Shown here piece after piece: positions 57,337 through 64,000 of a stretch of 64,000 bases of DNA. Source of the stretch: Microvirga thermotolerans (GTDB taxonomy: Bacteria; Pseudomonadota; Alphaproteobacteria; Rhizobiales; Beijerinckiaceae); assembly GCF_009363855.1 (NCBI RefSeq), contig NZ_CP045423.1, positions 620,001-684,000 of the forward strand, written 5' to 3'. How positions within the stretch are numbered: the stretch's first letter is position 1; every line of letters starts with the position of its first letter. Under the pieces are notes generated by a model. The model was not told the origin of the DNA. It saw nothing but the letters and a program-made list of their open reading frames with translations, and ran no database searches. The position numbers were made by a program, and so were the translations under genes.

Positions 57337-58352
57337 GGGGCCTTCGCAAGGGGCGCCTGGCGAAGCCGGACGCCGAGATAGGTTCTGTCGTCGGCCCAGG
57401 CCGATTCCGTCGAGCCCTTCGGGGATGGATAGAGGATGACCTTCGAAGGGTCTTCGCGCTCCGCCTCCGCGAAGGCCGTTTCCCAGGACGCGACGCCGAA
57501 GCCCTCGCCGAGCCGGAAATAGCCGTCGGAATAGATCTCGATCGTGTCGATCGTCTCGATGGGGAAGCTTTCGATGCGGATCAGGCTCTCCGGCACCGGG
57601 AAGCCGTCGAGGCAGGGATAGCCGAGGACGGTGGAGGCGTCATTCTGATACCGGCCCTGGGCATTGACGATCCCGCCGGTGACGAGGTGCTCGATCAACG
57701 GGGCGGGCACGTGCGGCAGGTCCCGCACATTCGCCTGGATGGCGCTTTGCTCGATCCGTGCCAGGTCCTCGGGGCCGAGCAGACCCTCGAAGGCATCCGC
57801 CGCCTGACGCGTCCCATGCCATGTGATGCGGCGGGAGAGCTGCTCCTGAACCATGCGATCCCGGACCTTCGCGCCGATCACGGGCCAGGCCTGGCGCCGC
57901 AGGGTCGACGTGATGAGGTCGAGATCCTTCTCCATCCGCAGGACGGTCGTGCCGTTCAGGCGTACGCCGCTGTCGCCCACGAGGATCACGTCGAGGGTCC
58001 GGTCCCTGACCAGGACGAGGGCGAGAGCCGCCGAGAGGCGCAGATTCCAGTCCTCTCGCACCTTCTCTCCCATGCCGTGGGCCATATAGGCCGCCTCGAT
58101 GGCCCGGGTCAGCTCCCGGACGATAGCAGGTCCGTCGTGGGAAGGATCGGGCGCGCTCAGCATCCGCTCGAGCGCGCCCTGAACGATCAGAGCCGCATAC
58201 TGGCCCGACAGCATGCCGTGATAGCGTGTCCCCAGGCGGTCCGTGACCCCGTCGATGACCGCATAGGCGCGGCCCGGCAGGATCACGAGACGATCCTCAT
58301 TGGTGTGAGGCCTGGACGGGTCCTTGGCCTCGGAAAACGCCTCGATCAGCAT
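57333..58352 (-). CDS. Divergent PP2C (PPM)-family protein phosphatase-like protein
   Basis: A 339-residue protein with the PPM metal motifs in order: HTNEDR (Asn18-Glu19-Asp20), AVIDGVTD (Asp34-Gly35), VGDSGV (Asp127), IYSDGYF (Asp276) and ADDRTYLGV (Asp322). The usual DNxT is Asp-Arg-Thr here. Metal-binding Asp residues are retained, so it may be an active Ser/Thr phosphatase or act on a phosphorylated small molecule. No membrane segment or partner kinase is seen. It is placed between an ABC binding-protein gene and an RpiR regulator gene, which is unusual for this family. Confidence 0.75.
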   Translation of the reverse strand: MLIEAFSEAKDPSRPHTNEDRLVILPGRAYAVIDGVTDRLGTRYHGMLSGQYAALIVQGALERMLSAPDPSHDGPAIVRELTRAIEAAYMAHGMGEKVREDWNLRLSAALALVLVRDRTLDVILVGDSGVRLNGTTVLRMEKDLDLITSTLRRQAWPVIGAKVRDRMVQEQLSRRITWHGTRQAADAFEGLLGPEDLARIEQSAIQANVRDLPHVPAPLIEHLVTGGIVNAQGRYQNDASTVLGYPCLDGFPVPESLIRIESFPIETIDTIEIYSDGYFRLGEGFGVASWETAFAEAEREDPSKVILYPSPKGSTESAWADDRTYLGVRLRQAPLAKAP

Positions 58353-58385
58353 GCTCGTACTGCCGCTGGGATCCCGGTTCCGGCC

Positions 58386-59357
58386 TCAGCGGTTCTGAAG
58401 GGCCGCCTTCCATTTGGCGATCCATTCGTTGCGGTGCTGAGCCACCTTCTTGATGTCGTAGTCGACCAGCTTGATCTCGCTGATCGGCTTCAGGCCGGCG
58501 CCGGTCACGTCCTTCCGCACGGAACGGCGTCCGATCTCGGACACGAGCTGCTCCTGAACGGGTTTCGACAGCAGCCAGTCGATGAACACCTTGCCGTTCT
58601 CGGCATGCGGCGCGCCCTTCACCAGCGCGACGCCGTCGGCCACCGTGGAGGAGCCGTCCGCCGGATAGACGATGGCCACGTTGCCGCCGCCCTTGACGTA
58701 ATCGAGGGCGTTGTCCTCGAGGGTGAGGCCGACCTGAGCCTCGCCGTCGTTCACGTAACGGGGAACGGCGCCGGAGGAGTCCGACAGGTTCATGTTGGCG
58801 AGGATCTTGTTATAGACGTCCCATCCCTTGTCGCCATAGGCGATCAGGACGGTCGCGAGCTGCTGGAAGGAGGAACCGGAGGAATCCGCGCGCGCCGAGG
58901 AGATCTTGCCCTTCCACTTGGGGTCGCCGAGTTCGGCCCAGGTCTTGGGATACTCGTTGGGCTTCAGCTCCTTGTTGTTGACCGCCATGACGAGGAGGAT
59001 GCCCGTGTAGGGGATCCACTCGGGGCTCACCTTGTAGGTCTGCAGGATGGCTGCGTCCTCCTTGGGGGTGTAGGTCTGCAGCAGGTCCTTGTTGTCCTCC
59101 AGCTGCTCTCCGCCGATGCTCCAGATCACGTCGGCCTTGGGCGCCGAGGACTCGGCCTTGACGCGCTTGATGATGTCGCCGGATCCGGCCTTCACCACGT
59201 CGACCTTGATCCCCGTTTCCTTCTCGAATTTCGGGACGAGCGCGTCGACGATGGAGGCCTTGTGGGCCGTGTAGACGACCACCGACTTGTCCTGAGCCAT
59301 CGCCGTGACACTGAGCGACGCCAGCAGGACGCCGGCCGTCAAACCCGCTTTGAGCAT
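58386..59357 (-). CDS. ABC transporter periplasmic binding protein, ferric/2-aminoethylphosphonate type
   Basis: A 323-residue protein with a signal peptide cleaved near AMAQ (residues 19-22) and a strong GGGGAGGAAGGA ribosome-binding site. VVVYTAHKASIVDALVPKFE is typical of the FbpA/PotD-like binding-protein group. The adjacent Tyr pair used for iron by FbpA is not seen, so an anionic organic substrate is more likely than iron. It is divergent from the ATPase-permease genes that complete the importer. Confidence 0.87.
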   Translation of the reverse strand: MLKAGLTAGVLLASLSVTAMAQDKSVVVYTAHKASIVDALVPKFEKETGIKVDVVKAGSGDIIKRVKAESSAPKADVIWSIGGEQLEDNKDLLQTYTPKEDAAILQTYKVSPEWIPYTGILLVMAVNNKELKPNEYPKTWAELGDPKWKGKISSARADSSGSSFQQLATVLIAYGDKGWDVYNKILANMNLSDSSGAVPRYVNDGEAQVGLTLEDNALDYVKGGGNVAIVYPADGSSTVADGVALVKGAPHAENGKVFIDWLLSKPVQEQLVSEIGRRSVRKDVTGAGLKPISEIKLVDYDIKKVAQHRNEWIAKWKAALQNR

Positions 59358-59438
59358 TCCTTCCTCCCCGGATTAAGTAGCAAAGCTACGCCATGTTGCT
59401 GAAACCTGGAAGTTTTGTAAAGTCGCGGAACCTCGGTA

Positions 59439-59451
59439 TGTAGTTATACAA
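59439..59451. promoter_or_regulatory. Candidate RpiR operator, site 2
   Basis: TGTAGTTATACAA contains TGTA...TACA half-sites and lies 15 bases before the ATPase start, overlapping where RNA polymerase would bind. It shares GTAGTTA(A/T)ACAA with 55376-55387. A further small palindrome, GTAGC-AAA-GCTAC, lies at 59377-59389 by the binding-protein gene. Confidence 0.4.
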
Positions 59452-59466
59452 AAAAGGAGAAGGGGC

Positions 59467-60546
59467 GTGGCGGAACTGAGGATCCAAGGGCTGGCCAAGA
59501 GCTATCGGGACGTGAGGGTCCTCGAGAGCATCGATCTCGCCATCGCCTCCGGCGAGTTCTTCACCCTGCTCGGCCCGAGCGGATGCGGGAAGACCACGCT
59601 CCTGAGAACCATCGCCGGCTTCCAGCACCAGGATCGGGGAGAGATCATCGTCAACGGCCAGCGGATCGACGGCAGACCTGCCCATAAGCGGGATATCGGC
59701 ATGGTGTTCCAGGACTATGCGGTCTTCCCCCATCTGACGGTGGCCGAGAACGTCGCGTTCGGACTTAAAGCCCGATCCCTGCCCAAATCGGAGATCGAGG
59801 CACGGGTTGCGGAAAGCCTGAAGATGGTGCGCCTCGACGGGTACCAGTCTCGGCTTCCCGCGGAGATGTCGGGCGGCCAGCAGCAGCGCATCGGTCTGGC
59901 CCGCGCCATGGCCATTCGTCCGACCCTGCTCCTGATGGACGAGCCCCTGTCGAACCTCGATGCCAAGCTGCGCATCGAACTGCGGGAGGATATCCGCGAC
60001 ATCCAGAGGCGGCTCGGGATCACCACGATCTACGTCACTCACGACCAGGAGGAGGCGCTCGCCGTTTCGGACCGCATCTGTGTGATGTACAAGGGGCGCG
60101 TGGAGCAGATCGGGACGCCCTTCGAGATCTACCGGCACCCGGTCCGCCGATTCGCGGCGAGTTTTGTCGGAACGATGAACTTCATTCCCGCGAAGCTCGA
60201 GGCGGGGCGCCTCGTGGTGGGGAGCCAGTCTCTCGCCTTTCCAACCGGCACCGCAAGCGGTGCCGTGGAGCTTGCGATCAGGCCCGAGAACGTCCGCTTG
60301 GGGCGGCGGGAGGACGGCGGGAACGCCGTCGCCTTGCGCGGCGAGGTGCGGAAGGTCACCTTCCTGGGGCGCGAGGCTCATTACACCCTCTCGACGGAAG
60401 CGGGGGAGGTGGTCGCTCAGGTCATGGATCCGAGCGCCGATTTCATCGCCATGGAGGGCCGGTCCGTCGAAATCCTCCTGCCTCTCGACAAGGTCGCCCT
60501 GTTCGACCGCGACGGCAATCTCGTGAAGTCGGGACAGGTCCGATGA
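59467..60546 (+). CDS. ABC transporter ATP-binding protein, Fe3+/spermidine/phosphonate class
   Basis: A 359-residue ATPase starting at GTG 59467 behind AAGGAGAAGGGG. Walker A is GPSGCGKTT, the Q-loop VFQDYAVFPHLTV, the signature MSGGQQQRIGLARAMA, Walker [14 protein letters not shown], and the switch His is in YVTHDQEEALA. A TOBE domain follows (AIRPENVRLG). It is coupled to the permease gene by ATGA and works with the divergent binding protein. Confidence 0.93.
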   Translation: MAELRIQGLAKSYRDVRVLESIDLAIASGEFFTLLGPSGCGKTTLLRTIAGFQHQDRGEIIVNGQRIDGRPAHKRDIGMVFQDYAVFPHLTVAENVAFGLKARSLPKSEIEARVAESLKMVRLDGYQSRLPAEMSGGQQQRIGLARAMAIRPTLLLMDEPLSNLDAKLRIELREDIRDIQRRLGITTIYVTHDQEEALAVSDRICVMYKGRVEQIGTPFEIYRHPVRRFAASFVGTMNFIPAKLEAGRLVVGSQSLAFPTGTASGAVELAIRPENVRLGRREDGGNAVALRGEVRKVTFLGREAHYTLSTEAGEVVAQVMDPSADFIAMEGRSVEILLPLDKVALFDRDGNLVKSGQVR

Positions 60547-62195
60547 CGCGGCGTGTGCGGTTCGATCTCTGGTCCGTCGTCCTCTTCGCTGCCTGGGCCA
60601 TTCTTCTCGTCCTCCTCGTCTGGCCTCTGTCCTCCATCCTGAGGGCCAGCCTCATCGACAACGAGACGGGCGCGTTCTCCCTCGTCCATTACGTGGACAT
60701 CTTCACGGTCAGGACCTATCAGCGCGCGATCGGCAACACTTTCATCGCCGGCTTCGGCGGCATGGCCGGAGCGCTCCTTCTCGGCGTCACGCTTGCCTTC
60801 GTGACCACGCGGTTCCACATCATGGGCCGCGCCGTCATCCAGACGCTGGCCGTCGTCGCTCTCGTCTCGCCTCCCTTCATCGGCGCCTATGCCTGGATCG
60901 TGCTGTTCGGTGCCAGCGGCGTCGTCAGAAAGGGGCTGGCATCCATCGGGATCTTGATCCCGCCGATCTATGGAATGGCCGGCGTCATCCTCGTGTTCAG
61001 CCTCAAGTTCTTTCCGCACGTCTTTCTCATCACGTCCGGGGCCCTGGCCTCCATCAACCGTTCCGTGGAGGAGGCTGCCGAGAGCCTGGGCGTACCGCCC
61101 TGGAAGCGGCTGTTCACGGTCACCTTCCCGCTCATTCTTCCGGCCATTTCGGCGAGCGCCCTGCTGACCTTCGTCCTGTCCATCGCCGATTTCGGAACGC
61201 CCCGCATCATCGGGCGCGACTTCAACGTGCTGGCGACTGAAGCCTTCACTCTGTTCGCAGGCGAAGTGGGCGGCAACCCCGGCATGGCCTCGGCCCTGAG
61301 CGTCGTCCTGATCGTGCTCTCGATGATCGTGGTGTTCGGCCAGCGCTGGCTTCTGCGGAAGAACGTCTACTACAGCAACCTGATCAGGAAGCCGGAGCGG
61401 CAGCGGGTGAGGGGAGTGAAGGCCCTCGGCCTGCACCTGCTCGCCTACACGATCGTGTGCCTGGGCGCTCTGCCGGCTTTCATCGTGGTGCTGTTCTCGT
61501 TCCGGCGTACCAGCGGTCCGGTGTTCCAGCCCGGTCTGAGCCTGCAGAGTTACGAGAAGGTGATCGCAACCGTTTCCGATCCGATCTGGAACACGCTGAT
61601 CTTCTCGTCCATGGCGGTGGCCGCCATCGTGGTCAGCGGCACCCTGATCGGCTACATCATTTCGAGGCGGCCGAGCCTCGCGACCGGCGCGCTCGATGCG
61701 CTTCTCATGGTGCCCTATATCGTTCCGGGCATCGTGATGGGCATCGCCTTCATTACGCGCTTCAACGATCCGCCGCTCGCGCTGACCGGGACCGGGCTCA
61801 TCATCGTGCTTGCGATCTATGTGCGGCGTCTGCCCTATTCGGCCCGCTCCGTCGCAGCCGCGCTCAAGCAGGTCGGTCCCAATCTCGAAGACGCCGCCGT
61901 CAGCCTGGGTTACGCGCCCGGAAAAGCCTTCCTGAAGGTGACCGTCCCGCTCATCCTCCCGGGAATCCTCGCCGGGGCGCTGATGAGCTTCGTCACGGCC
62001 ATGAACGAACTCTCGTCTTCCCTTGTGCTCTATGTGGGCCGGACGATCACCATGCCGGTCCGCATCTACCTGTCGGTGATGGACGGAGAATACGGCACGG
62101 CTTCGGCGCTCTCGACCATTCTTCTGACCATGACCGTCATTGCCGTCTATGCGGCGTTCCATCTTTCCGGAAGGAAGGAGAGCGCGCTGCTGTAG
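60543..62195 (+). CDS. ABC transporter permease, fused double-domain type
   Basis: A 550-residue inner-membrane protein with two tandem permease domains, each with an EAA loop: EEAAESLGVPPWKRLFTVTF in the first half and EDAAVSLGYAPGKAFLKVTV in the second. About twelve membrane segments are expected. This fused form is known for Fe3+ and some 2-aminoethylphosphonate importers. Strong terminator follows at 62216. Confidence 0.94.
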   Translation: MTRRVRFDLWSVVLFAAWAILLVLLVWPLSSILRASLIDNETGAFSLVHYVDIFTVRTYQRAIGNTFIAGFGGMAGALLLGVTLAFVTTRFHIMGRAVIQTLAVVALVSPPFIGAYAWIVLFGASGVVRKGLASIGILIPPIYGMAGVILVFSLKFFPHVFLITSGALASINRSVEEAAESLGVPPWKRLFTVTFPLILPAISASALLTFVLSIADFGTPRIIGRDFNVLATEAFTLFAGEVGGNPGMASALSVVLIVLSMIVVFGQRWLLRKNVYYSNLIRKPERQRVRGVKALGLHLLAYTIVCLGALPAFIVVLFSFRRTSGPVFQPGLSLQSYEKVIATVSDPIWNTLIFSSMAVAAIVVSGTLIGYIISRRPSLATGALDALLMVPYIVPGIVMGIAFITRFNDPPLALTGTGLIIVLAIYVRRLPYSARSVAAALKQVGPNLEDAAVSLGYAPGKAFLKVTVPLILPGILAGALMSFVTAMNELSSSLVLYVGRTITMPVRIYLSVMDGEYGTASALSTILLTMTVIAVYAAFHLSGRKESALL

Positions 62196-62215
62196 GCCTC
62201 CCGATCCATGGCTCC

Positions 62216-62250
62216 AGGGGCGCGCTTTTCCAAAAGCGCGCTCCTTTCCT
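62216..62250 (+). terminator. Intrinsic terminator of the ABC ATPase-permease operon
   Basis: A 13-bp stem (62216-62228 with 62233-62245, one G-T pair, TCCA loop) ends in TTT CC TTT, 20 bases after the permease stop. Confidence 0.8.
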
Positions 62251-62435
62251 TTCATTCCTGTCTTGCGCCTAGCGGCAGGGCGGCATAAAAGCATCCGGTT
62301 CGGCTGGCAGGCCCGTTCTTGCCGCCGACCCGGCGCGGCCTCTTTTCCCCAGTTTCATTTCCTCCTGCGCTCCATGGGCGTGGGCCGTCGTCTCTTTGGC
62401 GGCCGGCAGGCCGCCGTTCTGCGGAAGACATTTCC

Positions 62436-63653
62436 ATGAAGTCCTCGTTTCTTCGCAACGCGCTGGTTCTCGGCATGCTGTCGGCCATCGGGCCCTTTGC
62501 CATCGACATGTATCTCCCGGCATTTCCCGCCATCGCGCGGGATCTGCAGGTCGAGATCGGGGCCGTCCAGATGAGCCTGATGAGCTTCTTCCTGGCGGTG
62601 GCGGTCTGCCAGGTCATCTACGGTCCGGTGTCCGACCAGGTCGGACGCAAGCCCCCCATCTATTTCGGGCTCGTCCTGTTCATCGCCGGAGCCATCGGGT
62701 GCAGCTTCGCCAGGAGTGCGGAGATGCTGATTGCGTTCCGTTTCCTGCAGGGGGTGGGCGCCTGCGCCGGCATGGTCATCACGCGCGCCATCGTCCGCGA
62801 CCTTCATACGGGCGCCGAAGCGGCGCGCCTGATGGCGACCACGATGCTGGTGTTCAGCGTGTCGCCCATCCTGGCGCCGCTGGCGGGCAGCGCGCTGACG
62901 GAATTCTACAGCTGGCGGGTGATCTTCTGGGCGATTGCCGGCATCGGCCTCGCGGGCCTCGTCGTCGTTGCCGCCCTTCTGCCGGAGACGCGGGGAAGGA
63001 ATGCGAACCGTCGCAGCGTCATCGAGGTGGCGCGCGCCTATGGCGGGTTGTTCAAGGACCGGCGGTTCCTTGGACTCGTCTTCATCGGCGGGCTCGGGCA
63101 GGCGAGCTTCTTCGCCTACCTGGCCGGATCCTCCGTGGTTTTCATCGAGCATTATGGGTTGACGCCGTCCCGCTACAGCCTCGTCTTCGCCTCCAATGCC
63201 ATCGCCTTCATCGGCGGAGCGCAGTTCAACAGCACCCTCATGCGCCGCTTCGGCGCGGAGCGCGTGGTCCGCGTCGCGATCGCGGTCTTCGCAGCTCTGG
63301 CGACCCTGCTGCTCGTCCTGACCCTGTCCGGGATCGACAGCCCTTATGTTCTCTGGGGGCTGCTCTTCGCAGCCTTCGGTTCGCTCGGACTCGTGATCCC
63401 CTCGACTGCCGTTCTGGCCCTCGAAGCCCATGGCCCCATCGCAGGCACGGCCTCTGCGCTCATGGGAACGCTTCAGCTCTGCACGGGGGCGGGCATGATC
63501 GCCCTGGTAAGCGCCCTGTTCGACGGCACGCCGCGTTCGATGGTGGAGGCCATCGCCTTCTGCGGCTGGGGCGCCTTCACCTTAAGCCGGCTGCTGCCCA
63601 GGCGGCCGTCGCAGTCCCGTGAGGAGCGGAGGCCTGCCGCGCCTTCGCCCTGA
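62436..63653 (+). CDS. MFS efflux transporter, Bcr/CflA family
   Basis: The start is taken at 62436 (MKSSFLRNALVLGMLSAIG), with GGAAG upstream, giving 405 residues and about twelve membrane segments. Family motifs are FAIDMYLPAFPAIARDL, YGPVSDQVGRKPPIY (motif A) and RFLQGVGACAGMVITRAIVRDL (motif B/C region). Bcr/CflA proteins export drugs such as bicyclomycin, chloramphenicol or cysteine; the substrate here is unknown. Its 3' end overlaps the convergent LysR-type gene by 77 bases. Confidence 0.92.
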   Translation: MKSSFLRNALVLGMLSAIGPFAIDMYLPAFPAIARDLQVEIGAVQMSLMSFFLAVAVCQVIYGPVSDQVGRKPPIYFGLVLFIAGAIGCSFARSAEMLIAFRFLQGVGACAGMVITRAIVRDLHTGAEAARLMATTMLVFSVSPILAPLAGSALTEFYSWRVIFWAIAGIGLAGLVVVAALLPETRGRNANRRSVIEVARAYGGLFKDRRFLGLVFIGGLGQASFFAYLAGSSVVFIEHYGLTPSRYSLVFASNAIAFIGGAQFNSTLMRRFGAERVVRVAIAVFAALATLLLVLTLSGIDSPYVLWGLLFAAFGSLGLVIPSTAVLALEAHGPIAGTASALMGTLQLCTGAGMIALVSALFDGTPRSMVEAIAFCGWGAFTLSRLLPRRPSQSREERRPAAPSP

Positions 63654-64000
63654 TCCAGTCGCGGAAGGAGCGCACCAGCGGGGCTTCCGCCTTCGGCTCG
63701 GGATAAACGAGATAATAGGCCCCGCTGCTGATCAGGCTCTGGGAGAAGAGGATCGTCAGGCGGCCGGATGCGATCTCGTCCGCAATCAGGAAGTGCGGGA
63801 TGAGTCCGACGCCCAGCCCTGCGACGGCGGCCTGGGCGACCATGGCGAACTGCTCGAAGCGCGGGCCGCGCAGGGCGTTGCCGATGTCCACGCCGGCTCC
63901 GGCGGACCATTCCGCCCAGGCCGTGGAGCGCGTGCTCTGCTGGAGAAGGGTCGCCCGGGCGAGATCGGCCGGCGAGCGGATGTTCTCCCGCTCCCGGTAG
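63577..64000 (-). CDS. LysR-family transcriptional regulator, C-terminal part (5' end beyond the window)
   Basis: The frame is open from the right edge to a stop at 63577, giving about 140 residues of the ligand-binding domain. The stretch TLLQQSTRSTAWAEW and the following FEQFAMVAQAAVAGLGVGLIPHFL are typical of GcvA-like LysR regulators. The DNA-binding half lies outside. It is convergent with the MFS gene, so it does not obviously regulate it from a shared promoter. Confidence 0.88.
   Translation of the reverse strand, partial: YRERENIRSPADLARATLLQQSTRSTAWAEWSAGAGVDIGNALRGPRFEQFAMVAQAAVAGLGVGLIPHFLIADEIASGRLTILFSQSLISSGAYYLVYPEPKAEAPLVRSFRDWIRAKARQASAPHGTATAAWAAAGLR

Noticed and set aside
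58386-62195. Assignment of the importer as an iron(III) transporter
   Set aside because: The fused permease and ATPase fit, but the binding protein lacks the adjacent Tyr pair used for iron in FbpA-type proteins, and the neighbours are catabolic enzymes for organic compounds.

Overview
The window reads as chromosomal DNA of a high-GC alphaproteobacterium, most likely of the order Hyphomicrobiales (Rhizobiales), perhaps a Microvirga or Methylobacterium relative. This placement is inferred from the bcsN gene, the thioredoxin-reductase-like ferredoxin-NADP reductase, the Lrp-controlled lysine catabolic genes and palindromic TAGAGC...GCTCTA intergenic elements. I saw no rRNA, tRNA, CRISPR array, insertion sequence or prophage gene. 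Nearly all sequence is coding, with long same-strand gene runs joined by ATGA or TGATG overlaps.

Layout, left to right. 1-6133: lysine catabolism, with a thiamine-diphosphate enzyme (cut by the left edge), an ALDH7-type semialdehyde dehydrogenase and a lysine 6-dehydrogenase-like protein, divergent from an Lrp/AsnC regulator and an FAD amine oxidase. 6195-11346: a small stress-type protein and a complete glycerol-3-phosphate importer, ugpBAEC, behind a three-repeat Pho box. 11503-25878: mixed metabolism, namely a histidine ammonia-lyase-like enzyme, a small secreted Cys-repeat protein, a GNAT acetyltransferase, allantoate amidohydrolase-like enzyme, a ferredoxin reductase and [2Fe-2S] ferredoxin, an amidase, an SMP-30 lactonase with aldose epimerase, an M3 peptidase, an alpha/beta hydrolase, and an AI-2E family transporter with an unusual C-terminal extension. 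25887-31466: a complete dipeptide/oligopeptide importer, dppABCDF, with an intrinsic terminator after dppA.

31775-52271 is the most distinctive region. Thirteen minus-strand genes run bcsN-bcsA-bcsB-bcsZ-TPR protein, then cheW-cheR(TPR)-cheW-MCP-cheA(REC)-cheB, then two hybrid histidine kinases. The chemosensory part has the parts list of the Wsp surface-sensing pathway (WspA-F), but the WspR diguanylate cyclase position is taken by two hybrid kinases, one of which has a receiver domain lacking its phospho-acceptor Asp. Since BcsA carries an intact c-di-GMP-binding PilZ domain, the simplest hypothesis is a chemosensory array that controls cellulose synthesis.

52548-62195 looks like one catabolic regulon: a creatininase-family amidohydrolase, an NTF2-like/RidA fusion, an enolase-superfamily enzyme, an SDR dehydrogenase, an RpiR regulator, a divergent PP2C-like phosphatase, and a binding-protein-dependent importer with a fused permease. 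A shared 12-base motif (11/12 identical) lies in the two divergent promoter regions and is a candidate RpiR operator. The window ends with a Bcr/CflA-type efflux pump and a convergent, edge-truncated LysR regulator.
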